Positions 27,861 to 36,790 of a stretch of 42,715 bases of DNA are shown in pieces. Position numbers and translations under genes: made by a program. Numbering within the stretch: position 1 is the first letter of the stretch; each line of letters begins with the position of its first letter. The notes below the pieces were generated by a model that did no database searches, had not been told where the DNA came from, and saw nothing but the letters and a program-made list of their open reading frames with translations. Source of the stretch: Bacteroidota bacterium (GTDB taxonomy: Bacteria > Bacteroidota > Bacteroidia > UKL13-3); the NCBI GenBank assembly GCA_025359805.1, contig JANYDU010000055.1:1-42715 (forward strand), given 5' to 3'.

Positions 27861-29744
27861 ATGGCAGGCGGTAAAAGAAGTTTTAACAGCAACGGAATTG
27901 CAAAAGATGAACCTCAAAAAGTAAAAATAAGTAAAGAAAGTTTGCGCGAAGCTCTCATTCTTTTTACCTACTTAAAACCTTACAGAGGAAAATTTATTTT
28001 GGCATTAATTTTTATTGCGTTATCCTCATTATCAACTAGTATTTTCCCTTTTTTATTAGGCAAGATGATAGATGCCGCAGCTCCTGGAGTAAAAGTTTCT
28101 CAATTACAAAGTGCCACCAATTTTGGTTCTCAGCTTGGTGTTAATTTAATTGATGTACAATGGGGATTAAACACCATTATTCTCTTAATCTTTCTACAAC
28201 TTACTGTACAAATGATTTTCTCTTTTATGAGAGTTTATCTGCTTACTGAAGTGGGCGAAAAATCATTAGCTGATATGCGTACAGATGTGTATTCAAAATT
28301 ATTAAGCATGCCCATGAGCTTTTTTACCGAAAAAAGAGTAGGCGAATTAAGCAGCAGAATTTCGTCTGATTTATCTCAAATTCAAGATGCTATTTCATTA
28401 ACCTTAGCCGAATTTTTAAGAGGCATTTTTACCCTATTTATTGGGTTGGGTTTTATATTTTGGATCTCAACAAAATTGGCTTTGGTTATGTTATGTGTGG
28501 TGCCAATAATTGCCGTATTAGCAGTTGTTTTTGGAATGCGCATCAAAAAAATGTCGCGCAAAGCTCAAGATCAATTAGCCGAAAGTGGAACTATTGTTCA
28601 AGAAACATTTCAAGGAATTTCAATTGTAAAAGCGTTTACGAGTGAATTTTTTGAAGTAAGTCGTTACACAAAAAGTGTGTATTCCGTTGTAGAAACAGCT
28701 ATTACAAACGCCCGTTATCGCGGGGCATTTATTTCATTTATGATATTTTCTGTTTTTGGGGCTATTGCATTTGTGATGTGGTATGGTGCAAACATGATTA
28801 CAACAGGAGAATTAACTATCGGAAAATTAACCATGTTTGTTATTTTTTCGGCATTTGTGGGAGGTACATTTGCTGGATTTGCCGATATGTTTAGTCAGTT
28901 ACAAAAAACATTAGGTGCCACTCAAAGTGTGAGAGAAATTTTGCGTGCCGATGGAGAATTAGTGGAATTAAAAGATGTACAAGTTGAACCAGAATTTGAA
29001 TTAAAAGGAAACGTGCGATTTGAACATGTGGCGTTTTCTTACCCATCAAGAAAAGATATTGTTGTGTTGAAAGATGTTTCATTGGAAGCTAAAAGCGGAC
29101 AACAAATTGCGTTGGTAGGTCCTAGTGGTGCTGGTAAAAGTACGATTGCGTCATTGCTCTTAAAATTTTATGAACCTGATAATGGAACTATTTATTTTGA
29201 TGAAAAAAGTGCAAAAGAATTTCCACTCAGTCAGCTCAGAAAACAAATGGCTTTTGTTCCTCAAGACGTAATTTTATTTGGCGGAACAATCAAAGAAAAT
29301 ATTGCTTATGGAAAACCTAACGCAAGTGACAAAGAAATTATAGAAGCTGCTAAAAAAGCAAATGCACATGATTTTGTATCCAAATTTCCTGAAGCGTATC
29401 AAACTATTGTTGGAGAACGCGGTGTTAAATTATCAGGAGGACAGCGCCAGCGAATTGCTATTGCCAGAGCTATATTAAAAGACCCTGCCATTTTAATTTT
29501 GGACGAAGCCACCTCATCATTAGATAGTGAAAGCGAACAATTGGTTCAGGAAGCATTAGAAAATTTGATGAAAAACAGAACGTCCTTTGTGATTGCTCAT
29601 CGCTTATCAACCATTAGAAATGCCGATCAAATTGTGGTAATTGATAAGGGCATTGTGAGCGAAAAAGGAACACATGAAGAATTAATGAGCGGAAATAATT
29701 TGTATAAAAAACTGAATGAGATGCAGTTTGAATTTAGCAATTAG
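27861..29744 (+). CDS. ABC exporter, fused permease-ATPase (MsbA/BmrA type)
   Basis: A 627-residue half-transporter. Residues about 40-340 hold six membrane helices ('FILALIFIALSSLSTSIFPF', 'GLGFIFWISTKLALVMLCVV', 'FISFMIFSVFGAIAFVMWYG'). The ATPase domain has Walker A 'GPSGAGKST', Q-loop 'MAFVPQDVILFGGTIKENI', signature 'LSGGQRQRIAIARAIL', Walker B 'ILILDEATSSLD' and switch His in 'FVIAHRLSTI'. It should work as a homodimer exporting a lipid, peptide or drug; substrate unknown. It stands between two unrelated metabolic genes. Confidence 0.94.
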   Translation: MAGGKRSFNSNGIAKDEPQKVKISKESLREALILFTYLKPYRGKFILALIFIALSSLSTSIFPFLLGKMIDAAAPGVKVSQLQSATNFGSQLGVNLIDVQWGLNTIILLIFLQLTVQMIFSFMRVYLLTEVGEKSLADMRTDVYSKLLSMPMSFFTEKRVGELSSRISSDLSQIQDAISLTLAEFLRGIFTLFIGLGFIFWISTKLALVMLCVVPIIAVLAVVFGMRIKKMSRKAQDQLAESGTIVQETFQGISIVKAFTSEFFEVSRYTKSVYSVVETAITNARYRGAFISFMIFSVFGAIAFVMWYGANMITTGELTIGKLTMFVIFSAFVGGTFAGFADMFSQLQKTLGATQSVREILRADGELVELKDVQVEPEFELKGNVRFEHVAFSYPSRKDIVVLKDVSLEAKSGQQIALVGPSGAGKSTIASLLLKFYEPDNGTIYFDEKSAKEFPLSQLRKQMAFVPQDVILFGGTIKENIAYGKPNASDKEIIEAAKKANAHDFVSKFPEAYQTIVGERGVKLSGGQRQRIAIARAILKDPAILILDEATSSLDSESEQLVQEALENLMKNRTSFVIAHRLSTIRNADQIVVIDKGIVSEKGTHEELMSGNNLYKKLNEMQFEFSN

Positions 29745-29860
29745 TAAATAATTATTTTAGCTTGCTATTTAAAAAATTATAATTTTTTGTTTGAACTTTT
29801 AATGAATAACTGAGTTATTTATTTGTATTTCATTTACTCACTTTTTTCCTCGTATTAATT

Positions 29861-29892
29861 ATTGGCATAAGTCACACAAAAAATTAAATTTG
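29861..29892 (+). promoter_or_regulatory. Bacteroidota-type promoter of the E2 gene
   Basis: ATTG (29861-29864), 20 bases, then TAAATTTG (29885-29892), an exact TAnnTTTG match at the right spacing. Transcription would begin near 29898, about 40 bases ahead of the ATG at 29939. The rest of the 194-bp gap is AT-rich and shows nothing else clear. Confidence 0.6.
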
Positions 29893-29938
29893 CCATGTTG
29901 TGTTATTATTAAACAACAAATTAACCAATACATAAAAA

Positions 29939-31264
29939 ATGGCAGATTTTGAATTAGTGATGCCCAAAATGGGCGAAAGTATTGCTGAAGCAACCATTAT
30001 TAAATGGACAAAAAACGAAGGAGATAAAATTGCTCCAGATGAAACACTACTTGAAATTGCAACTGATAAAGTGGATTCTGAAGTGCCTTCGCCAAAAGGT
30101 GGAATTTTAAAAAAGAAATTATATAAAGATGGTGATGTAGTGGCTGTAAATGCTCCCATTGCTATTATTGCTTTAGAAGGTTCTGATTCATCTGCCGCAT
30201 CTTTACCACAAGTTAAAGTTGATGTTTCCTCATCAACACAAGCAACAAATAAAGTAGTGGTTGAAATTGAAAAAACAGTTTCAGCTGCTCAGCAAACCGC
30301 TAAAGTTTCAAATGCAGGTGGGGCACGTTTTTACTCCCCCCTTGTTTTAAATATTGCTCGCGAGGAAAAAGTGAGTATGACCGAATTAGAAATGATTGAC
30401 GGAACAGGAAGCGAAGGAAGAGTAACTAAGCGTGATATTTTAGCCTATATTCAAAACAAAGGAAATGCACAAAACGTAGCGCCAATCGCTGAAATAAAAG
30501 TGAGCGCGCTATCCGCAACATCATCACCCCAACCTTCAAAAATTACACTAATGCCAGGTGATGAAATGATTGAAATGGATAGGATGAGAAAACTGATTGC
30601 CGATCACATGGTAATGAGTAAACATGTTTCGCCTCATGTAACTTCATTTGTAGAAGCTGATGTAACTAACATGGTTAATTGGAGAGAAAAAGCTAAGAAG
30701 GTATACGAAAAACGTGAAGGCGAAAAAATAACCTTCACTCCAATGTTTATTGAGTGTGTAGTAAAAGCAATCAAAGATTTTCCTATGATTAATGTGAGTG
30801 TAGATGGAACTCATATTGTTAAACGTAAAGCTATTAATTTAGGAATGGCTGCTGCATTACCATCAGGAAATTTAATAGTTCCAGTGATAAAAAATGCTGA
30901 TATGATGAACTTGGTTGGCTTAACAAAATCGGTTAATGATTTGGCAAATCGTGCACGTAATAATAAACTTTCACCCGATGATATTTCTGGAGGAACATTT
31001 ACACTTACAAACGTTGGTGGATTTGGAAATGTAATGGGTACTCCAATTATTAATCAGCCACAAGTGGCAATTATGGCAACAGGAACTATTAAGAAAAAAC
31101 CAGCAGTAATGGAAACTGAAATGGGCGATGTAATTGCAATCCGTCACATGATGTTTTTATCTTTAAGTTATGATCACCGAGTGGTTGATGGTTCGCTGGG
31201 AGGTTCATTTTTAAGACGGGTTGGCGATTATATGGAGCAATGGAATGTGAATAGAGAAATTTAA
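29939..31264 (+). CDS. 2-oxoacid dehydrogenase complex E2 (dihydrolipoamide acyltransferase)
   Basis: A 441-residue E2 core subunit. The lipoyl domain (1-77) carries the modified Lys44 in 'EIATDKVDSEVPSPKGG'. An Ala/Ser/Val-rich linker leads to the peripheral subunit-binding domain (about 128-170: 'RFYSPLVLNIAREEKVSM', 'GTGSEGRVTKRDILAYI'). The catalytic domain (about 205-441) ends with 'SYDHRVVDGSLGGSFLRRVG', containing catalytic His413 and Asp417. Which acyl group it carries (acetyl, succinyl or branched-chain) cannot be decided, though single-lipoyl E2s of this sort are frequent in branched-chain complexes. No E1 or E3 gene is adjacent. It has its own promoter and terminator, so it is monocistronic. 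Confidence 0.93.
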   Translation: MADFELVMPKMGESIAEATIIKWTKNEGDKIAPDETLLEIATDKVDSEVPSPKGGILKKKLYKDGDVVAVNAPIAIIALEGSDSSAASLPQVKVDVSSSTQATNKVVVEIEKTVSAAQQTAKVSNAGGARFYSPLVLNIAREEKVSMTELEMIDGTGSEGRVTKRDILAYIQNKGNAQNVAPIAEIKVSALSATSSPQPSKITLMPGDEMIEMDRMRKLIADHMVMSKHVSPHVTSFVEADVTNMVNWREKAKKVYEKREGEKITFTPMFIECVVKAIKDFPMINVSVDGTHIVKRKAINLGMAAALPSGNLIVPVIKNADMMNLVGLTKSVNDLANRARNNKLSPDDISGGTFTLTNVGGFGNVMGTPIINQPQVAIMATGTIKKKPAVMETEMGDVIAIRHMMFLSLSYDHRVVDGSLGGSFLRRVGDYMEQWNVNREI

Positions 31265-31281
31265 GATTACTGAACAATTAA

Positions 31282-31325
31282 AAAGAAGTGTCATGCTGAG
31301 CCAAATCAAAGTATGGCACTTTTTT
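31282..31325 (+). terminator. Strong hairpin terminator after the E2 gene, REP-like
   Basis: Arms 31282-31297 and 31310-31325 pair over 16 positions, with three G-U pairs, around a 12-base loop; six T's form the end of the right arm, followed by A/T. The left arm and loop include GTCATGCTGAGC, a sequence well known from dispersed REP-like hairpins. Confidence 0.8.
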
Positions 31326-31340
31326 ATTTATACCTAACTT

Positions 31341-32072
31341 ATGACAAACATCCTCGGAATTATTCCTGCACGTTACGGCTCAACCCGTTTTCCCGGAAAA
31401 CCATTAATTGATATTGGAGGTAAAAGCATGTTGCAACGTGTGTATGAACAATCATTAAAAAGTGAGTCGCTAAAACAAATAATTGTAGCCACTGATGACG
31501 AGCGTATTGTTGAACATGTAAAAAGTTTTGGGGGAGATGTTTGTCTTACCTCACCTGCTCATCAAAGCGGAACCGATAGATGCAACGAAGTATTGCAAAA
31601 AGAAAAAGGACACTTTGATGTGGTTATCAATATTCAAGGTGATGAACCTTTTATTGATCCAGCGCAAATTGATTTATTGGCAAGTTGCTTTAATGAACCA
31701 TCAACAGAAATTGCCACACTTATTAAAAAATTGGAGCGCGAAGAAGATATTCGTAATCCCAATATTGTAAAAGCCATTTTTACTTTTGATGAAAATGCTA
31801 TTTACTTTTCACGTTCACCTATTCCATATCGCAGAAACCCTCAGGTAGAAATAAACTATTTTAAACATATTGGAATTTATGGTTATCGGGTTGATGTGTT
31901 AAAAGAAATTACAGAACTGAATGTAGGAAATTTAGAAAGTGCCGAATCTTTGGAGCAATTAAGATGGATTGAAAACGGTTATCGCATTAAGGTTAAACAA
32001 ACTACACTCGAAACTTTATCAATTGATACTCCTGATGATTTGAAACTTGTTGAAAAGTATTTGAAAAACTGA
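31341..32072 (+). CDS. kdsB: 3-deoxy-manno-octulosonate cytidylyltransferase
   Basis: Activates KDO as CMP-KDO for lipopolysaccharide inner core assembly. The 243-residue protein shows the nucleotide-binding start 'IIPARYGSTRFPGKPL', 'IIVATDDERIVEHVKSFGG', 'SGTDRCNEVLQ', 'VVINIQGDEPFIDP', 'IYFSRSPIPYRR', 'YFKHIGIYGYRVDVL' and 'DTPDDLKLVEKYL'. All are standard for KdsB. It sits between the E2 terminator and the pyrG leader; pyrG makes the CTP that KdsB uses, a functional match that may explain the pairing. Confidence 0.97.
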   Translation: MTNILGIIPARYGSTRFPGKPLIDIGGKSMLQRVYEQSLKSESLKQIIVATDDERIVEHVKSFGGDVCLTSPAHQSGTDRCNEVLQKEKGHFDVVINIQGDEPFIDPAQIDLLASCFNEPSTEIATLIKKLEREEDIRNPNIVKAIFTFDENAIYFSRSPIPYRRNPQVEINYFKHIGIYGYRVDVLKEITELNVGNLESAESLEQLRWIENGYRIKVKQTTLETLSIDTPDDLKLVEKYLKN

Positions 32073-32106
32073 TTTGATTCTAATTTTTCAGTCCATCAAA
32101 ATAACC

Positions 32107-32114
32107 TACTTTTG
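32107..32114 (+). promoter_or_regulatory. Candidate -7 box of pyrG
   Basis: TACTTTTG is an exact TAnnTTTG match 107 bases before the pyrG start. The -33 region (TTTTTC at 32083-32088) is a poor match. If used, it gives a leader of about 100 bases containing the inverted repeat at 32135-32208. Confidence 0.35.
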
Positions 32115-32134
32115 TTTCCCGTATAGTAGAAATT

Positions 32135-32208
32135 TTAAATGCTAAATTTTAAATGTTTAATGTCTATTCATTTATCATATTAGTTCAAATTTAAAATTCA
32201 ACATTTAA
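32135..32208 (+). repeat. Imperfect 20-bp inverted repeat in the pyrG leader
   Basis: Arms 32135-32154 and 32189-32208 are complementary at 18 of 20 positions, with a 34-base spacer; the two mismatches are C-A and A-C on the plus strand and wobble pairs on the minus. The left side also holds a direct repeat of AAATTTTAAATG. The right arm ends 12 bases before the pyrG ATG. Confidence 0.55.
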
Positions 32209-32220
32209 CATTTTGTAAGC

Positions 32221-33834
32221 ATGAATTCTCCTAAATATATATTTGTTACTGGCGGGGTAACTTCGTCACTTGGTAAAGGTATCATCTCCGCTTCATTAGC
32301 TAATTTGCTTCAAGCACGTGGCTATACGGTTACTATTCAAAAATTTGATCCATATATTAATGTGGATCCAGGAACGTTAAACCCTTATGAGCATGGCGAA
32401 TGTTATGTTACTGAAGATGGTGCCGAAACAGATTTAGATTTAGGACATTACGAACGTTTTTTAAATGTTCCAACCTCACAAGCTAATAATGTTACAACAG
32501 GGCGTATTTACCAACATGTTATTGAAAAAGAACGTGAAGGCGCATACTTAGGAAAAACAGTTCAGGTTATTCCACATATTACCGATGAGATTAAACGCAG
32601 AATGAAATTATTGGGTGATAGTGGAAAGTTTGAAATTATTATTACCGAACTTGGAGGAACCGTTGGCGATATTGAATCTCTTCCGTACATTGAGGCTGTG
32701 CGCCAATTAAATTGGGAAATGAAACCCGAAGATTGTATTGTATTGCATCTTACATTACTTCCATACTTAAACACCACAAAAGAACTTAAAACTAAACCCA
32801 CTCAACACTCCGTAAAAATGTTATTGGAATCGGGAGTACAACCTGATATTTTAATTTGCCGTGCCGAGCATCCAATTAGTAAAGAAGCAAAAAATAAAAT
32901 TGCATTATTTTGTAATGTTACACCAAATGCGGTTATTGAAGCATTGGACATGGCCACTATTTATGATGTGCCTATGGCAATGCTTAAAGAACGATTAGAC
33001 AAAACCGTTTTAAGTAAATTAAAAATGTCGTCTAAAAATGAGCCCAATATGGATAGTTGGCTCAACTTTTTAACCAAGCATAAAAACCCCAAACACGAAG
33101 TAAAAATTGGTTTAGTTGGAAAATATGTAGAGTTGCCAGATGCTTATAAATCAATTACCGAAGCCTTTATTCATGCAGGTGCGCAAAATGAGTGCAGGGT
33201 AAAATTAGAATACATTCATTCCGAATTAATAACGGATGATGATGCTCCGTTTAAATTAAAGCACTTAGATGGAATTTTAGTAGCACCAGGTTTTGGTGAT
33301 AGAGGAATTGAAGGAAAAATTGCCGCTATAAAATATGCACGTGAAAACAAAATTCCTTTCTTCGGAATTTGTTTAGGAATGCAATGTGCTGTAATAGAAT
33401 TTGCCAGAAATGTTTTAGGATTTAAAGATGCGCATTCAACAGAAATGAATGCGAAAACTAAACATCCAGTAATTGATATGATGGCCGATCAGAAAAAAAT
33501 ATCAGCCAAAGGAGGAACCATGAGGTTAGGTTCGTATGTATGTGAAGTAACCAAAGATAGCAAGGCATACAAGGCATACGAAAAAACAAAAATTACAGAA
33601 AGACATCGCCATCGTTTTGAATTTAATAATTTGTATTTGAAAGATTTTGAAAAAGGAGGCATGTTTGTTACAGGTGTAAATCCTGATACAAAATTGGCAG
33701 AGATTGTTGAAATAAAAGATCATCCATATTTTGTTGGAGTACAGTTTCACCCAGAGTATAAAAGCACTGTTTTAAATCCACATCCTTTGTTTGTAAAATT
33801 TGTAAAAGCTGCAATGGCTTTTAGTAACAGCTAA
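32221..33834 (+). CDS. pyrG: CTP synthase
   Basis: Converts UTP to CTP with glutamine and ATP. The 537-residue enzyme has a full synthetase domain ('FVTGGVTSSLGKGIISASLA', 'KFDPYINVDPGTLNPYEHGE', 'ITELGGTVGDIESLPYIEA') and a C-terminal glutamine amidotransferase domain with the nucleophile Cys in 'FFGICLGMQCAV' and His-x-Glu in 'GVQFHPEYKST'. It is intact. The 148-bp space before it contains a large inverted repeat. Confidence 0.98.
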   Translation: MNSPKYIFVTGGVTSSLGKGIISASLANLLQARGYTVTIQKFDPYINVDPGTLNPYEHGECYVTEDGAETDLDLGHYERFLNVPTSQANNVTTGRIYQHVIEKEREGAYLGKTVQVIPHITDEIKRRMKLLGDSGKFEIIITELGGTVGDIESLPYIEAVRQLNWEMKPEDCIVLHLTLLPYLNTTKELKTKPTQHSVKMLLESGVQPDILICRAEHPISKEAKNKIALFCNVTPNAVIEALDMATIYDVPMAMLKERLDKTVLSKLKMSSKNEPNMDSWLNFLTKHKNPKHEVKIGLVGKYVELPDAYKSITEAFIHAGAQNECRVKLEYIHSELITDDDAPFKLKHLDGILVAPGFGDRGIEGKIAAIKYARENKIPFFGICLGMQCAVIEFARNVLGFKDAHSTEMNAKTKHPVIDMMADQKKISAKGGTMRLGSYVCEVTKDSKAYKAYEKTKITERHRHRFEFNNLYLKDFEKGGMFVTGVNPDTKLAEIVEIKDHPYFVGVQFHPEYKSTVLNPHPLFVKFVKAAMAFSNS

Positions 33835-33890
33835 ATAAATATTTTTCTATAAGGTGTTTCATTTTTATAGGAACGCATAAATCAACAAAC

Positions 33891-34463
33891 ATGTTTGCCA
33901 TTATTGATATAGAAACCTGCGGAGGAAAGTTTGAATATCGCAAAGGACATATAATTGAAATTTGTATTTTAATTCATGATGGATTAACGGTTGTAGAAAA
34001 ATTTTCAACATTAGTAAATCCGCAATGTTATATCAGTTCTATATATACGCGCATCACAGGTATTACAAATGAAATGGTTAATAATGCACCAACGTTTTCC
34101 GACATTGCAAAAAAAGTTTGGGAAATGACAAAAGGAAAAATTTTTGTAGCCCATAATGTTAGTTTTGATTATGGTTTTATCAAAGAAGAATTTGCCTCTA
34201 TGGGTACAACATATACACGTGATATTTTATGTACTGTGAAGCTAAGCAGAAAATTACTTCCCGATAAAAAATCATACAGCTTAGGTAATTTATGTATTGC
34301 CTTAGGAATTAAAAATGATGCAGCACACAGGGCTGAGGGTGATGCTGTGGCAACGGCAAAATTATTTGATATTTTGCTTCGCGAAAAAAGTATTCATCCT
34401 CAATATAGAAATAAAGGAGTAGCTGAATTGATGGGAGAGAAGAAGAAAAAAAATAAAATCTAA
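33891..34463 (+). CDS. DEDDh 3'-5' exonuclease (DNA polymerase III epsilon-like)
   Basis: A 190-residue exonuclease domain protein. Motif I is 'FAIIDIETCGG' (Asp6, Glu8), motif II 'IFVAHNVSFDYGFIKEEF' and motif III 'AHRAEGDAVATAKLFDILL', all acidic metal ligands present. No GIY-YIG nuclease follows, so it is a stand-alone proofreading-type or repair exonuclease. The C-terminus is very Lys-rich ('GEKKKKNKI'). The last four bases overlap the convergent TamL-like gene. Confidence 0.92.
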   Translation: MFAIIDIETCGGKFEYRKGHIIEICILIHDGLTVVEKFSTLVNPQCYISSIYTRITGITNEMVNNAPTFSDIAKKVWEMTKGKIFVAHNVSFDYGFIKEEFASMGTTYTRDILCTVKLSRKLLPDKKSYSLGNLCIALGIKNDAAHRAEGDAVATAKLFDILLREKSIHPQYRNKGVAELMGEKKKKNKI

Positions 34464-36790
34464 AAAGGATAACCTATACCAAAATTTAAATAGGAATTAT
34501 CATACGCCCATCTTCCCGTAAAATTTTTAATTACCCATCTATCTGGTTCTGCAAAACTAGGGTCACGAATTGGAATGGCCAAATCAAATCTAATAATGAT
34601 GATAGTAAAATTTAACCGAATACCAACTCCTGCATCAACAGCAATTTCTTTATAAAAACGATTTATATTAAACTCTGCACCTGGCAATGTTTTATCATCT
34701 TTTATTCCCCAAATATTTCCTGCGTCAGAAAATAAAACGCCTTCAAGCCAATGGTTGTATATATTAAATCGATACTCGGCATTCATTTCTATTTTAATAT
34801 CTCCTGAATGGTCAATTTGATAATCTGAAACATAACTTCCAGGTCCAATGGATCTAGGTTTCCATGCCCTTAAACTATTGGCTCCTCCAACAAAAAAGCG
34901 TTTATCAAAAGGCGTATAAATTGGAGAATTACCATAAGGAACAATAATGCCTGTAAAGAACCGACATGCAGTAGATTTATTTTTATCATAAATGGTATTG
35001 TACCTAAAATCTATTGCTGATTTTGCATACTGAAAATAATTAAGTCCCAATAGTTGATATTGACCATTACTTGATTTTTCTTTATTTAATAATTCATTAA
35101 TTGCGGTTAACGAATTGCCGGCAATTTCAAGAGCATCCCAACGTAAAAAGAAATAACTTTTGCGTTTAGTAATGGATTTATTTGAAAGGCTAAATCCGAA
35201 ACGCGAATCCATAATTACATAATTGGAGAAAAAATTTTGAAGAAAAATATCGGTTTTTGCTCTTTCAATTAATGTGTCGGATTGAAGTGTGGAACGGATA
35301 TAACTAAACTCTATGGGTGCAAAATAATAGCTTATTAATTTTTTATTGAATTGATAGGTTAAACCGCTAGTAGCAACTTGCCTTTGGTAATCTACGTTTA
35401 ACTCATAAATTAATGATGTATTAATGGTTGATTTTGTGCTTAAAAAATTAATGTTTCTATCAAAAAAAGGGAAAAATAAAATGCGAGGCATGATGATAGA
35501 TGCCGTGAGGGATTGTTGTGTAGCATTAAATATTTTTCCTCCAGATACTTTTCCTTGTGCTTCAAAAGACGTTCGATACGTAAGCTGAAAGATTTCAGCA
35601 TTTCTAAACACATTTCTATTATTAAATTGAAGTGTTGCTGCTATACCATAACTTCTTCCAGGGTTGGTAAGCGTATTGTTTTGATCGGAAGTGATGGCTT
35701 GTGGTTCAATAGTATAAAAATACTTTATGCTTGGCATCAATCTAATATTAAAGTCAAGTTTACCTACAATACCAGTATCATTTACATCAGCATTTACATT
35801 TACAAATTTAAAAATATTAAGATCACTTAAACGACCATAACTACGCGTTAAATTTAATTGTTTGAATAAATCGCCTCGTTGTAAAAATAAATTATGACTT
35901 AATATTTCGGGATTTAATTCATATTGATTTGGGATATAAGTGAAGCTTTTAAATGGAACGGAATCTTTTATAGATTTAGAAACGTCATCATTATTTTTGT
36001 CAACTTCAATAATAATATTATTGATAAAATATTTTTTATGGGGTTCATAATCACTTTTATTTTTAATATTAAGTGCAATATAGGCAGTCCAATTTCCTAA
36101 TGCGGTATCGGTATCAAATTCTATAAAATCTTTTGTAAAAGCATAGTAACCATTGTTTCTAAGCAAATCAACAATCCGTTCTTTCTCTTTTAAAATAACT
36201 TCCCAATCAAATCTTTTTCCTGTAATGATTAAAGAATTATCGGCATTTGCTAATACCAAATCATATATATCTTTATCGGCAATATTCATTTCATAATTTC
36301 CAAAACGATAATAGTTGCCAGGATAAATATGGTAAATTACTTTTCCTTTTTTCTTTCCTGTTTTCTTTACATCATATTTTACATCGCTGTAATAATGCCC
36401 TTTTGTTTTTAAATAGGATTTAATAGAGCGAGTAGTTGATTCAATATAAACAGAGTCTATTATTATTGGAGGCTCTCCCAATTTATCTCTAAAAAAACGT
36501 TTCATCCCGTTATCTTTTTTTCCTGCCGAACCCCAATTGAAGAAAAACAATTTGGTTTTAAAGAGACCTAAAAAATTTTCATTGGGGCGTTGTTTGTAAA
36601 AACTTGAAAGTTCTCCTGCAATTTCTGGATTAAGGGGGGCTTCTACTTTTACTTTATTTTTAACTAACAAAAGCTGATTGTTTTCTACATGTTTGGTTAT
36701 ATTGCATGAGCCTAAAAAAAACAAAATAATTCCTATAACCCATAAGGCTCTCGAAACTAAACGGTGTATGTTAACAAAGGCAACAGTCAA
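34460..36790 (-). CDS. tamL: TamL-like outer membrane assembly lipoprotein (BamA/TamA family)
   Basis: A 776-residue outer membrane protein of the Omp85 superfamily. The N-terminus has a lipobox, 'ILFFLGSC' with Cys29, as in the TamL lipoproteins of Bacteroidota. About 40-330 contain POTRA-like repeats ('YIESTTRSIKSYLKTKGHYY', 'RIVDLLRNNGYYAFTKDFIE'); about 370-776 form the barrel, ending in aromatic-terminated 'YLNFGIGYPF'. The loop motif reads 'FFVGGANSLRAWKPRSIGPG', the Bacteroidota version of VRG(F/Y). It likely folds or inserts outer membrane proteins. The only usable start is TTG 36790, which overlaps the divergent methyltransferase gene by 23 bases. Confidence 0.87.
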   Translation of the reverse strand: MTVAFVNIHRLVSRALWVIGIILFFLGSCNITKHVENNQLLLVKNKVKVEAPLNPEIAGELSSFYKQRPNENFLGLFKTKLFFFNWGSAGKKDNGMKRFFRDKLGEPPIIIDSVYIESTTRSIKSYLKTKGHYYSDVKYDVKKTGKKKGKVIYHIYPGNYYRFGNYEMNIADKDIYDLVLANADNSLIITGKRFDWEVILKEKERIVDLLRNNGYYAFTKDFIEFDTDTALGNWTAYIALNIKNKSDYEPHKKYFINNIIIEVDKNNDDVSKSIKDSVPFKSFTYIPNQYELNPEILSHNLFLQRGDLFKQLNLTRSYGRLSDLNIFKFVNVNADVNDTGIVGKLDFNIRLMPSIKYFYTIEPQAITSDQNNTLTNPGRSYGIAATLQFNNRNVFRNAEIFQLTYRTSFEAQGKVSGGKIFNATQQSLTASIIMPRILFFPFFDRNINFLSTKSTINTSLIYELNVDYQRQVATSGLTYQFNKKLISYYFAPIEFSYIRSTLQSDTLIERAKTDIFLQNFFSNYVIMDSRFGFSLSNKSITKRKSYFFLRWDALEIAGNSLTAINELLNKEKSSNGQYQLLGLNYFQYAKSAIDFRYNTIYDKNKSTACRFFTGIIVPYGNSPIYTPFDKRFFVGGANSLRAWKPRSIGPGSYVSDYQIDHSGDIKIEMNAEYRFNIYNHWLEGVLFSDAGNIWGIKDDKTLPGAEFNINRFYKEIAVDAGVGIRLNFTIIIIRFDLAIPIRDPSFAEPDRWVIKNFTGRWAYDNSYLNFGIGYPF

